Assembly (NCBI RefSeq): GCF_018613715.1
Contig: NZ_JAGGPT010000005.1
Coordinates: forward strand, 496,001-560,000
Length of the DNA stretch: 64,000 bases
Direction: 5' to 3'
Source of the DNA: Chryseobacterium sp. ISL-6
Lineage (GTDB): Bacteria > Bacteroidota > Bacteroidia > Flavobacteriales > Weeksellaceae
A program made the position numbers and the translations under genes. Shown one piece after another: positions 43,122 through 52,063 of this stretch; within the stretch, counting starts at the first letter, position 1, and each line of letters begins with the position of its first letter. Below the pieces are notes generated by a model. The model was not told where the DNA came from and did not search any database. It saw nothing but the letters and a program-made list of their open reading frames with translations.

Positions 43122-45452
43122 ATGGACTATTTGAAAGGATTAAATGAATCACAATATGAAGCCGTTACCACTTTACAGGGACCACTAATGGTGCTTGCAG
43201 GAGCAGGTTCCGGGAAAACTCGCGTACTAACCATGCGTATTGCCCATTTGATTACTAATGGAATCGATCCTTTTAATATTTTAGCACTTACCTTTACCAA
43301 TAAGGCGGCAAAAGAGATGAAGGAGCGTATTGCAAAGGTGGTAGGGCCAGGCAATGCAAGAAGCCTTTGGATGGGAACTTTCCACTCTGTATTTGCGAGA
43401 ATTTTAAGAGGTGAGGCACACTATTTAGGCTATCCTTCAAACTTTACGATTTATGATCAGCAAGATGCTTTGAATGTGATCAGAAAAGTACTGAAAGACA
43501 TGAATATTGATGCTGACCTTTATAAACCTAAAAAAGTTCAGGCAAGAATTTCAAATTATAAAAACAACCTGATCACAGTAAAGGCCTATTTCAATAATCC
43601 TGAATTGATGGAAGCTGATGAAAAGGCCAATATGAAATTTATCGGGAAGATCTATGAAAAATATGTAGATGCCTGTTTTAGAAATGGAGCCATGGACTTT
43701 GATGATTTATTGTTAAAGACCAATGAATTGCTTACCCGTTTCCCTGAAGTTTTGGCAAAGTATCAGGATCGGTTTAGATATATTTTGGTAGATGAGTACC
43801 AGGATACCAATCATTCGCAGTATCTTATTGTGAAAGCATTAGCTTCAAAATTTGAAAACATATGTGTGGTAGGGGACGATGCGCAGTCAATTTATTCATT
43901 CCGTGGTGCAAATATTTATAATATACTAAACTTTAAAAAAGATTATCCGGACGCAATAACAGTTTCATTGGAGCAGAATTACCGTTCCACACAAACGATT
44001 GTAAATGCAGCTAATGTAGTGATCGCAAAAAACCTTCAACAGTTCAAAAAGAACGTATTCAGTGAAAATGAAGAAGGAGATAAAATAAAAATTTACCGTT
44101 CTCTTTCCGATGCTGATGAAGCAAATTTCGTAGCCGGAAATATCTGGGAACTTCGTAACAGAGATCAGAGAAAATACAATGATTTCGCTATTTTATATAG
44201 AACAAACTCTCAGACGCGTGCTTTTGAAGATGCATTGAGACGTAAAAATATTCCGTACAAAGTGTATGGAGGCCTGTCTTTTTATCAGAGAAAAGAGGTA
44301 AAGGATTTAATTGCTTACCTGCGTCTTTTGATTAACGAAAATGATTCGGAGGCATTGACAAGAATTATCAATTATCCTACAAGAGGAATTGGTGAAACTA
44401 CTCAAAATAAACTGATTGTTTTTGCAGATGCTCATAATGTATCTGTTTCAAAAGTATTGGATAATCTACCAATGTATTCGCAACAGTTAGGTTTCAATAA
44501 TGGCGTTCTTAATAAACTGAACGATTTTTGGTCCATGATCAAAGCCTTTCAGGTATTATTAAAAACCGAAACGGCCTACAGCGTAGCTATGGAAGTGGCT
44601 AAGCGAAGTGGTTTGATCAAATTTTTAAAAGACGATGGAACTCCGGAAGGTATTTCGAGAGTGGAAAACGTGCAGGAATTGATGAATTCGATGCAGGGTT
44701 TCATTGAAGAACAGATGCAGTTGGAAGATGGAGATCCCAGTTTATCTAATTTCCTCGAGAATATTGCCCTTTCTGCAGATACACAAGCTAAGGAAGAGGA
44801 AGAAGATATGGTTTCCCTGATGACCATTCACCTTTCAAAAGGTTTGGAGTTTCCTGTGGTACACCTTGTAGGAATGGAAGAAAATCTTTTCCCGAGTTTT
44901 ATGAGTTCTGCAACCAGAGAAGATCTGGAGGAAGAAAGACGTCTCTTCTACGTTGCTTTAACAAGAGCTGAAAAACAGGCTTTTTTCTCTTATGCTATTT
45001 CCCGTTTTCAATGGGGAAAAATTACAGATGCTGAGCCTTCAAGATTTTTAAGTGAAATTGATGAGGAATATCTGGAATTCATTAATCCGGCAATGGAAAA
45101 GCGTTTCATAAACCAAAGTGGCCTTAAGTCTAATATTTTTGACGAGCATCCTTCTGAAATGAGAAGCTTTAAAAAAGTTGAAAAGAAAACGATTGAAAAG
45201 AGTGATGATGCGAAACCTATTGCTGAACCAAGGAAATTAAAACCTGTAAGTACAGCTAAAATTATCAACCCAAGCGGAGCTTCTTCTCAGGACATTGAGA
45301 TTGGCGACAGGGTAAGGCATGACCGCTTTGGTATTGGCGAAGTTACTTTCCTGGATGGAACTGATCCTCAGAATATCAAAGCAAAAGTTATTTTCATGCA
45401 TGAAGGAGAAAAAAATCTTATTCTGAAATACGCGAAACTAACCAAGATTTAA
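43122..45452 (+). CDS. UvrD/PcrA-type ATP-dependent 3'-5' DNA helicase
   Basis: 776 residues, SF1A helicase. Motif I LAGAGSGKTRV (Walker A, 27-33), motif II VDEYQDTNHSQ, motif III VVGDDAQSIYSFRGA, motif IV LEQNYRST, motif V MTIHLSKGLEFPVV and motif VI VALTRAEK. The C-terminus has the Tudor-like PcrA extension (IGDRVRHDRFGIGEVTFLDG). Roles include nucleotide excision repair, mismatch repair and removal of RecA filaments. Full promoter directly upstream. Confidence 0.95.
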   Translation: MDYLKGLNESQYEAVTTLQGPLMVLAGAGSGKTRVLTMRIAHLITNGIDPFNILALTFTNKAAKEMKERIAKVVGPGNARSLWMGTFHSVFARILRGEAHYLGYPSNFTIYDQQDALNVIRKVLKDMNIDADLYKPKKVQARISNYKNNLITVKAYFNNPELMEADEKANMKFIGKIYEKYVDACFRNGAMDFDDLLLKTNELLTRFPEVLAKYQDRFRYILVDEYQDTNHSQYLIVKALASKFENICVVGDDAQSIYSFRGANIYNILNFKKDYPDAITVSLEQNYRSTQTIVNAANVVIAKNLQQFKKNVFSENEEGDKIKIYRSLSDADEANFVAGNIWELRNRDQRKYNDFAILYRTNSQTRAFEDALRRKNIPYKVYGGLSFYQRKEVKDLIAYLRLLINENDSEALTRIINYPTRGIGETTQNKLIVFADAHNVSVSKVLDNLPMYSQQLGFNNGVLNKLNDFWSMIKAFQVLLKTETAYSVAMEVAKRSGLIKFLKDDGTPEGISRVENVQELMNSMQGFIEEQMQLEDGDPSLSNFLENIALSADTQAKEEEEDMVSLMTIHLSKGLEFPVVHLVGMEENLFPSFMSSATREDLEEERRLFYVALTRAEKQAFFSYAISRFQWGKITDAEPSRFLSEIDEEYLEFINPAMEKRFINQSGLKSNIFDEHPSEMRSFKKVEKKTIEKSDDAKPIAEPRKLKPVSTAKIINPSGASSQDIEIGDRVRHDRFGIGEVTFLDGTDPQNIKAKVIFMHEGEKNLILKYAKLTKI

Positions 45453-45490
45453 AAAAGAATAGATATCAGCTATTAACATTTTCTATAAAT

Positions 45491-45519
45491 TATTAGTCCA
45501 CTTGTTTTGTAGACTAATA
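45491..45519. promoter_or_regulatory. Inverted repeat around the -33 region of the TonB receptor gene (candidate operator)
   Basis: 8-bp arms TATTAGTC (45491-45498) and GACTAATA (45512-45519) with a 13-nt centre that contains the -33 TTG. No T-tract follows, so it is more like a regulator binding site than a terminator. Confidence 0.4.
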
Positions 45520-45536
45520 AATATGACATACATTTG
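45507..45536 (+). promoter_or_regulatory. Full promoter of the TonB-dependent receptor (TTG, 19-nt spacer, TACATTTG)
   Basis: TTG at 45507-45509 and TACATTTG at 45529-45536; predicted leader about 35 nt. Confidence 0.75.
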
Positions 45537-45575
45537 CTCCTCAAAAAAAGTTAAAGAAATCTTAACATAAAATGT

Positions 45576-48305
45576 ATGAAAAATAGAAAGACAATTTTTT
45601 CGGCTTCTGTTTTATTTTTCTTGGGAACGTATGCTTATGCACAGGAAAAAGATACAGTAAAGACGGCTAATGTAGAAGAAGTGGTTATATTAGGTTCTCG
45701 AAGTGGAGCAAGATCTAAAGTAGACAGCCCGGTTCCTGTAGATGTTTTTAATATAAAAGAATCTTCATTGGTTTTACCTCAAACCAATATTTCCCAGATC
45801 TTAAATGCTATTGCCCCTTCTTTTACCTCTACGGTTCAGACCAATTCAGATGGTACGGATCATTTGGATCCTGCTCAGCTTAGAGGACTTGGTCCAGATC
45901 AGGTATTGGTTTTGGTGAATGGGAAAAGAAGACATACTTCAGCATTAGTTAACGTTAATGGAACTCCTGGAAGGGGAACGGTTGGAACAGATCTGAACGC
46001 AATTCCTTCTTTTGCAATCAATAGAATAGAAGTTTTGCGAGATGGGGCAGCTGCCCAATATGGTTCAGACGCCATTGCAGGAGTGATCAACTTAGGGTTA
46101 AAAAGAGACACCGGCAAACTGACCGGACAATTTACATATGGTGGAAATCTTACTCCAACAGCCAATGACCATACCGGAAATTTTGATGGTCAAAATTTTC
46201 AGGTTGACCTGAATTATGGTAATAAAATAGGAAAGAAAGGTGGTTTTTATAATATTACCTGGACTTCTCAGTTCAGAAATCCTACTTATAGAGCAGGAAC
46301 AGAAAGTGGAGCAATATATAATGCTTATAACGCAATTGAAAAAAGAGCTTTGAATGATGGCGTAAATCTTTCCACATTATTCACAGACATTAATAATACG
46401 CCCAACTCTCAGCAGATCGTAAATTATATTCATCAGTATTCCCAGAATGTAAATTATTTTTCTCAGGATTTTCAGAATCAAATCCAGGGGGCTCATACAA
46501 TTGGAGCATTACAGGGGATATTAGGGCGTGATGTTAGTGATCAGGAACTGGCGTATAGAGGATTAGACAGAAAGGATTTCAATATGCAAGTAGGACAATC
46601 AAAACTGAATAATCATCAGCTTTTTGCCAATATAGAAGTTCCTATTAATGATGATTGGAAAGTCTATACATTTGGAGGATATAGTTTCAGACATGGAACT
46701 TCGGGAGGTTTTTTCAGAAGACCTAATCAAAGTAGAACTTTTACGGGTCTTTATCCGGATGGTTATCTACCTCAGATCGCAACAGATATTCAGGATTTAT
46801 CTCTTTCTGCAGGAATCAAAGGAAACTGGGAAGGATGGAATATTGATTTCAGTAATACCTATGGACAGAATTCTTTTGATTACAATATCCAGAATACAGG
46901 AAATACTTCTTTGCGATTTGCTTCACCAAATGAGTTTAGTGCTGGAGGATTGAGGTTTTCTCAAAACACAATAAATCTCGATTTCTCAAAAAAATATGAT
47001 GTTTGGCAGGGGATCAATATTGCTTTTGGGGCAGAACACCGTTATGAGAATTTTAAAATAACAGCAGGGGAGGAAGCTTCTTATGCAACCTATGATGTAA
47101 ATGGAAATGTATGGAACGGGAGTACTCCAAGACCTACTGATTTCTTCGGAAATGGTACGCAATTTCTTCCTGGTGGATCACAGGTTTTTAGTGGTTTCAG
47201 GCCTGATAATGCTGTAAATAAAAACAGACAATCTGTTGCCGGATATGCTGATTTTGAGTTCAACTTTACAGATTGGCTATTGGTAGATGCGGCAGCGAGA
47301 TATGAGAACTATTCAGATTTTGGCTCTACCTTTAATTATAAAATTGCTTCAAGAGTCAAGCTTGATAAAAATTTAAATCTGAGATTTGCCGGATCTACAG
47401 GATTCAGAGCTCCTTCTATCCATCAGATCTATTATAATGTGACTTCAACATTATTTACAAATGGTCAGCTGCTTGATGTTGGAACTTTTAGTAATGATTC
47501 AGAAATTGCCGGATTATTAGATATCCCAAAACTGAAACAGGAAACTTCCCAATCAGCAAGCTTCGGATTTACTTATAGAATTCCTTCGGCTAACTTAACC
47601 TTTACAGCTGATGGATATTTTACTAAAATTAAAAATAGAATTATCCTTACCGATCAATTTACAAGAGCTGCGGTTCCTGATGCAGCAAAAGTGGCCTTTG
47701 ATAAAGCAGGAGTCAATGCGGGACAATTTTTTGCCAATGCGATAGATACAGAAACCAAAGGTTTGGATGTTGTAATTACGCACAATGCGAGATTTTCTGA
47801 AGTAAAATTGGATAATAACTTTGCTGTTAATCTTAACCAGACCAAAAAAGTAGGAAATGTTCATTCATCAGGTTTACTGGAATCTGCTAATCTGGAAAAT
47901 ACTTATTTTTCTGAGAAATCAAGAATATACCTTGAAGAAGCTGTTCCAAGAGTAAAAGCTACTTTGTCACATAGTGTTTCCTGGAAAAATGCAAGTTTCT
48001 ATCTTAGAAATACGTATTTCGGAAAAGTTACCGGAGCGGATGTTTTAGATGCTAATGGAGATGGGATTATTGCATTTGATGAACATCAAAAGATTGCAGA
48101 TAAAGTGATTACGGATGTTTCTGTAGCGTATCAGTTTACGAAAAATGTTGGTTTAACGTTAGGAGTCAATAATGTCTTTGATATTTATCCTACGAAAAAC
48201 CTTCCGGCATCCAGTAATAATGACCAGTTTATCTACTCACGTTCCACTTCACAGTTTGGACAGAATGGTAGGTATGTCTTCACGAGATTAAATTTTAATT
48301 TCTAA
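45576..48305 (+). CDS. TonB-dependent outer-membrane receptor
   Basis: 909 residues. Signal peptide (1-22, ending YAYAQ), TonB-box-like VEEVVILGSRSG, plug domain with LRGLGPDQVLVLVNGKRRH and RIEVLRDGAAAQYGSDAIAGVINL (about 90-190), then a beta-barrel ending in an aromatic residue (RLNFNF). No SusD partner is encoded next to it, so it is not a Sus-type pair. Residues 825-836 (DANGDGIIAFDE) match the canonical EF-hand calcium loop. The convergent neighbour is the thiamin salvage operon; the ligand is unknown. Confidence 0.92.
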   Translation: MKNRKTIFSASVLFFLGTYAYAQEKDTVKTANVEEVVILGSRSGARSKVDSPVPVDVFNIKESSLVLPQTNISQILNAIAPSFTSTVQTNSDGTDHLDPAQLRGLGPDQVLVLVNGKRRHTSALVNVNGTPGRGTVGTDLNAIPSFAINRIEVLRDGAAAQYGSDAIAGVINLGLKRDTGKLTGQFTYGGNLTPTANDHTGNFDGQNFQVDLNYGNKIGKKGGFYNITWTSQFRNPTYRAGTESGAIYNAYNAIEKRALNDGVNLSTLFTDINNTPNSQQIVNYIHQYSQNVNYFSQDFQNQIQGAHTIGALQGILGRDVSDQELAYRGLDRKDFNMQVGQSKLNNHQLFANIEVPINDDWKVYTFGGYSFRHGTSGGFFRRPNQSRTFTGLYPDGYLPQIATDIQDLSLSAGIKGNWEGWNIDFSNTYGQNSFDYNIQNTGNTSLRFASPNEFSAGGLRFSQNTINLDFSKKYDVWQGINIAFGAEHRYENFKITAGEEASYATYDVNGNVWNGSTPRPTDFFGNGTQFLPGGSQVFSGFRPDNAVNKNRQSVAGYADFEFNFTDWLLVDAAARYENYSDFGSTFNYKIASRVKLDKNLNLRFAGSTGFRAPSIHQIYYNVTSTLFTNGQLLDVGTFSNDSEIAGLLDIPKLKQETSQSASFGFTYRIPSANLTFTADGYFTKIKNRIILTDQFTRAAVPDAAKVAFDKAGVNAGQFFANAIDTETKGLDVVITHNARFSEVKLDNNFAVNLNQTKKVGNVHSSGLLESANLENTYFSEKSRIYLEEAVPRVKATLSHSVSWKNASFYLRNTYFGKVTGADVLDANGDGIIAFDEHQKIADKVITDVSVAYQFTKNVGLTLGVNNVFDIYPTKNLPASSNNDQFIYSRSTSQFGQNGRYVFTRLNFNF

Positions 48306-48318
48306 AACTTTATTTCAT

Positions 48319-48972
48319 CTAGTTAAATATTGCGGGTAAGGGACCTTCAAAACTGATGATCCTATCATCTGCAAGATCAAAATAAATATCAGGATTTTGA
48401 TTAGTAAAAGCAATAACAGTCATTCCCGCATTTTTTGCAGCAATAATACCGGAATGGCTGTCTTCTATTACGAAACAAAATTGTGGATCAACATCTAGAT
48501 TTTTTGCTGAAGTAAAATATACCGCAGGATGAGGTTTGCCTTGCTTTTCAAATTCTGCTGAGGTAATGTGATCGAATAAATGGGTGACCCTTATTTTATC
48601 CAGAACAGTTTGAATAATTCTGTAAGGAGAGTTGGTGGCTAAGCCTATTTTATATTGTTTTAATTTAAGATCTTCTATAAACTTTTTTATACCTGCAACA
48701 GAACATTCTTCTGTTTGTATCAATTCAATTACCCTTGAGATGACTTGCTGTTCTATAACATCTAGTGCAGCGTTTTCCCAGGGGTATTTTTCATGCCAGA
48801 ATCGAGCTACTTCGGAAGTCGTCATTGATTGTGTGTGCTTGCTTAATTCTTCAGTGACCTCAACTCCTAAAGAGCTGAAAACTTCATATTCAGCCTGCTT
48901 CCAGAATTTCTCACTATCAATGAGAACACCGTCCATATCGAAAATTACGGCTCTTTTAGATTTTATATCCAT
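48319..48972 (-). CDS. HAD-family phosphatase coupled to tenA (probable thiamin-phosphate phosphatase)
   Basis: 217 residues of the beta-phosphoglucomutase-like HAD subfamily. Motif I is FDMDGVLIDSE with Asp12 and Asp14; the conserved Lys is in KQGKPHPAVY and motif IV is EDSHSGI. It overlaps tenA by 10 nt at the end of the TPP-riboswitch operon. In plants a TenA-HAD fusion (TH2) dephosphorylates thiamin monophosphate, and HAD genes in Bacteroidota thiamin operons supply the same step, because these bacteria lack ThiL. That role is inferred here; a general sugar-phosphate phosphatase is the alternative. Confidence 0.85.
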   Translation of the reverse strand: MDIKSKRAVIFDMDGVLIDSEKFWKQAEYEVFSSLGVEVTEELSKHTQSMTTSEVARFWHEKYPWENAALDVIEQQVISRVIELIQTEECSVAGIKKFIEDLKLKQYKIGLATNSPYRIIQTVLDKIRVTHLFDHITSAEFEKQGKPHPAVYFTSAKNLDVDPQFCFVIEDSHSGIIAAKNAGMTVIAFTNQNPDIYFDLADDRIISFEGPLPAIFN

Positions 48973-49613
48973 GTCTTTAGGTCATATGCTGCTTCCCAGA
49001 AATGATATTCCATCCGGGTTGACATGATAAAAGCTTCAGTCATTTTTTTTCTTGTTTCCATGGTCGCATTTTCTGCTATTTTATCACAGATTGCAATGGC
49101 CTGATCTACCGCAACAGAAAATTCGTCACCACCATAAGTTTCAATCCATTTCTGATAGGGATTATTAACTGTGTTTTGGTTTTTGTAAATGTAATCTCCT
49201 ACTTCTCTATAGATCCAGAAACAGGGCAATACCGCGGCAACACCAATTTCTACAGATTCTATAGCTGCAGTACTTCTAAGGAAATGGATGTAATGATGAC
49301 AGGCGGGTTCTAATACTCCTTTATCAGTAACCCCAAAATCTTTAAAATAAAACTCATGTAATGCATTTTCCACTACGATGGCATTTTCAGCAAATCGCAT
49401 ATAGGCAAGTACATCCTTAAGATCGTGAATTTTTGTAGCAATCATTGAAAGTGTTCTTCCAAAATGTTCAAGATATAAGGAATCCTGAGCCATGTAAAAT
49501 TTAAACTTCTCTTGTGGTAAGGTACCATCTGATAATTCTTTTATAAAGGGCATTTTCAGAATAGATTGATATCGTTCTTCAATACTTTGCCAGGTTTGTT
49601 CAGACCATTTCAT
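48963..49613 (-). CDS. tenA: Thiaminase II / aminopyrimidine aminohydrolase TenA
   Basis: 216 residues from MKWSEQTWQSIEERYQ. TenA-type active-site residues are visible: YMAQDSLYLEHFGR, FAENAIVVENALHE, the conserved Cys in AAVLPCFWIYREVGD, and the C-terminal EYHFWEAAY. It hydrolyses the aminopyrimidine of degraded thiamin to recover HMP. Overlaps thiD by 14 nt and the HAD gene by 10 nt. An in-frame start at 49658 lies deeper in thiD and is less likely. Confidence 0.94.
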   Translation of the reverse strand: MKWSEQTWQSIEERYQSILKMPFIKELSDGTLPQEKFKFYMAQDSLYLEHFGRTLSMIATKIHDLKDVLAYMRFAENAIVVENALHEFYFKDFGVTDKGVLEPACHHYIHFLRSTAAIESVEIGVAAVLPCFWIYREVGDYIYKNQNTVNNPYQKWIETYGGDEFSVAVDQAIAICDKIAENATMETRKKMTEAFIMSTRMEYHFWEAAYDLKTWI

Positions 49614-50433
49614 TTTTGACGAGTTTTTGAGGGTTAAAAAAATGATTAAGCGGACCATTTCCCAGGCCGGTTTTTACATCTTTGCCATTTTCTATAGCTT
49701 GATAAACATACTGTTGACCAAGAGAAACGGAGTCATATAAAGTTTTCCCCAGGGCCAAATAAGCCGCAATAGCAGAGGAAAGTGTACAGCCAGAACCATG
49801 GGTGTTATTGGTATTAAATTTTATTGTTTCAAAACAGTGGTAATTCTCGTGTTCATCATAGAATAAGGATGTGATCATGGAAGTTTCCTGATGTCCACCT
49901 TTAAGAAGAATGCTTTTACAGCCCAATTGTTTGATCTGTTTTCCCGCAGTATAAAGATCATCCAGAGTTTCTACTTTCATATGAGCTAAAATGGCTGCTT
50001 CATCCATATTTGGAGTAATAACATCAGCAATAGGAAAGAGCCTTTCTATAATAGCGGTAATGGTGTCTTCTTCAATAAGCCTATGTCCGCTTGTTGCTAC
50101 CATTACAGGATCAAAAACAAGAGGTATTTTTTTGTATTTACTTAATGTTGAAACAATGACTTCTACCAGTTGCGGGGTGTGAACCATTCCGATTTTAATG
50201 GCATCAGGGAAAATATCATCCAGAATAGCTTCTATCTGATCTGCTACAGCTTCTACAGGAATAGGGTAGATTTTTCTTACGCCTTGTGTATTCTGTACAG
50301 GTAAAGCGGTTAAGACAGATGTGGAAAAACAACCTAACGCGGAGGCTGTTTTAATATCAGCTTGAATACCTGCACCACCACTTCCGTCAAATCCGGCAAT
50401 CGTTAATACCGATGGATATGTATACTTTTTCAT
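49600..50433 (-). CDS. thiD: Hydroxymethylpyrimidine/phosphomethylpyrimidine kinase ThiD
   Basis: 277 residues. Ribokinase-like fold with LTIAGFDGSGGAGIQADIKTASALGCF at the N-terminus and the anion-hole/catalytic motif THGSGCTLSSAIAAYLALGK (about 210-229). Phosphorylates HMP to HMP-P and HMP-PP for thiamin synthesis. Overlaps thiE by 4 nt and tenA by 14 nt, in the riboswitch-controlled operon. Confidence 0.95.
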   Translation of the reverse strand: MKKYTYPSVLTIAGFDGSGGAGIQADIKTASALGCFSTSVLTALPVQNTQGVRKIYPIPVEAVADQIEAILDDIFPDAIKIGMVHTPQLVEVIVSTLSKYKKIPLVFDPVMVATSGHRLIEEDTITAIIERLFPIADVITPNMDEAAILAHMKVETLDDLYTAGKQIKQLGCKSILLKGGHQETSMITSLFYDEHENYHCFETIKFNTNNTHGSGCTLSSAIAAYLALGKTLYDSVSLGQQYVYQAIENGKDVKTGLGNGPLNHFFNPQKLVKNEMV

Positions 50434-51065
50434 TTTAGAATTTCATTTTTTAATTCATAAGCAGCTTTTTGAGGATCATCAGCACTGCATATGGCCGAAA
50501 CCACAGCGATACAATCTGCTCCGGCGTTTATAATATCCTTAACATTAGTGAGATGAATATTACCAATTGCCACCAAAGGTTTTTCTGTGAGCTGTCTGAT
50601 CTTTGTAATTCCATCAAGTCCCCATTCTGTCACCGTATCAGATTTTGTATTCGTTCTGAATACAGGGCTAATTCCAAGATAATCAGATTCTGTGATCTGT
50701 TCATTTTCAAGTTGAGACAGATATTCTATAGAGTAGCCTATGATTTTATTTTGAAGAAATGGCTGTTGTCTGAGATAAGTAGGTTTTGCATCATTATTAC
50801 CTACATGAATTCCGGCTACATTTATATTTTTTGTAACTTCAATATTATCATTAATAATAAGTGGAATATTATACTTGTCTGTAATTTCAATCAGTTGACT
50901 GGCTTTTTTGATAAACTCGCTATTAGAACAGTTTTTTTCTCTCAGCTGAATAATATCTACGCCACCAAGAATAGCCTTTTCGGCGACTGTTAGAAAACTT
51001 CTTCCGATACAATCTGCCTCAGAGATCACAAGATAAAGTTGATAAGGAAAAGGATGTAAACTCAT
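50430..51065 (-). CDS. thiE: Thiamin phosphate synthase ThiE
   Basis: 211 residues. TIM-barrel with IIQLREKNCSNSEF (pyrophosphate-binding), IINDNIEVTKNINVAGIHVGNNDAKP, SDYLGISPVFRTNTKSD and GNIHLTNVKDIINAGADCIAVVSAI (phosphate-binding). Joins HMP-PP and thiazole phosphate to thiamin monophosphate. Overlaps thiM and thiD by 4 nt each. Confidence 0.95.
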   Translation of the reverse strand: MSLHPFPYQLYLVISEADCIGRSFLTVAEKAILGGVDIIQLREKNCSNSEFIKKASQLIEITDKYNIPLIINDNIEVTKNINVAGIHVGNNDAKPTYLRQQPFLQNKIIGYSIEYLSQLENEQITESDYLGISPVFRTNTKSDTVTEWGLDGITKIRQLTEKPLVAIGNIHLTNVKDIINAGADCIAVVSAICSADDPQKAAYELKNEILK

Positions 51066-51859
51066 TTTCTTTCTATCTTTAAATAACTGATAAATTCCTT
51101 TTCCGTCATGTTATACAATTTATCAATAAGATTGACCTGGAGACTTCCTGGTCCTTTACTTTCCAAAACAGCAAGTTCACCAGCAATACCTATCAATGCC
51201 ATTGCAGCTGCCACAGCTTCACTTATATTTTCCGTAATACCTATGAATGCTCCGATAATTGCAGTAGCAGAACATCCAAGACCTGTTACTTTAGTCATCA
51301 TCGGATGTCCATTGCTGATAAGAAATATTTGTTGACTATCTATAATGATATCTGTTTCACCGGAAATGCATACGATTGCATGGTAGTGATCCGCGAGAAA
51401 ATGTGCAGCGTTAATGGCTTCACTACTTTTTGCTGTGCTATCGACCCCTTTAGTAATACTCGTATTGGCTTTAGCAAGTGCAATAATCTCAGAGGCATTA
51501 CCTCTTATCACTGTAGGCTGGTATTGCAGGAGCTGATTTAAAGTAGCATCCCGAAAAGTTGTTGCTCCTGCACCTACCGGATCCAAAACCCAGGGTTTCT
51601 TTACTGAATGTGCGGCTTCAGCAGCGATTAACATCGATTCAGACCAGTATTCATCGAGTGTCCCAATATTGATGACCACTGAATGGGCAATATTGACCAT
51701 TTCATGAATTTCAGATTTTGCATGAGCCATGATAGGTGAAGCTCCGACAGCCAAAAGAGCATTAGCTGTGTTATTCATCACAACATAATTCGTGATATTA
51801 TGTACAAGAGGAGAGTGTTGTTTTACCAACTGTACCAGTTCCCAAAGATTTTTGTCCAT
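51062..51859 (-). CDS. thiM: Hydroxyethylthiazole kinase ThiM
   Basis: 265 residues. Begins with SPLVHNITNYVVMNNTANALLAVGASPIMAHA, typical of ThiM. The kinase motif TGLGCSATAIIGAFIGI (about 193-209) contains the conserved Cys. It phosphorylates the thiazole alcohol (THZ) salvaged from outside. First gene of the operon, about 70 nt downstream of a TPP riboswitch. The lack of thiC, thiG and thiH marks this as a salvage route. Confidence 0.95.
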   Translation of the reverse strand: MDKNLWELVQLVKQHSPLVHNITNYVVMNNTANALLAVGASPIMAHAKSEIHEMVNIAHSVVINIGTLDEYWSESMLIAAEAAHSVKKPWVLDPVGAGATTFRDATLNQLLQYQPTVIRGNASEIIALAKANTSITKGVDSTAKSSEAINAAHFLADHYHAIVCISGETDIIIDSQQIFLISNGHPMMTKVTGLGCSATAIIGAFIGITENISEAVAAAMALIGIAGELAVLESKGPGSLQVNLIDKLYNMTEKEFISYLKIERK

Positions 51860-51930
51860 TGTTATTGATTAAAATAAAAATAGCTTCAGGAAAAAATCCA
51901 AAACAAAAGTACATTGTAGAGAATGTCTTT

Positions 51931-52012
51931 TTGCTTTTCCCTACGTCGGTGTAAGCCGTATCAGGTTCAAAGGGACTCTCTCAATTCTTTTTCAGAATAC
52001 CCCTAAAGCAAG
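51931..52012 (-). ncRNA. TPP riboswitch (THI element)
   Basis: On the minus strand the sequence shows the conserved parts of the TPP aptamer in order: GGGG, a variable arm, TTGAGAGAGTCCC, CTTTGAACCTGAT, an arm CGGCTTACACCG, and GACGTAGGGAA, closed by an outer stem of TTGCTTT / AAAGCAA. The CTGAGA box is varied to TTGAGA. It begins at about the predicted transcription start, so nearly the whole leader is aptamer. The expression platform between 51860 and 51930 shows no clear terminator, so control may act on translation. Confidence 0.93.
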
Positions 52013-52013
52013 A

Positions 52014-52043
52014 CAAATGTATAAAAATTATCAGAGCAGGCAA
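52014..52043 (-). promoter_or_regulatory. Full promoter of the thi operon (TTG, 19-nt spacer, TACATTTG)
   Basis: Minus strand: TTG (52043-52041), spacer 19 nt, TACATTTG (52021-52014). It abuts the riboswitch and lies within 21 nt of the cstA stop codon. Confidence 0.75.
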
Positions 52044-52063
52044 AGAACCAGCAAAGGATCTTT

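Noticed and set aside
45576..48305. TonB receptor as a thiamin transporter
   Set aside because: It is only convergent with the thi operon, has its own promoter and no riboswitch, so the link is not supported.
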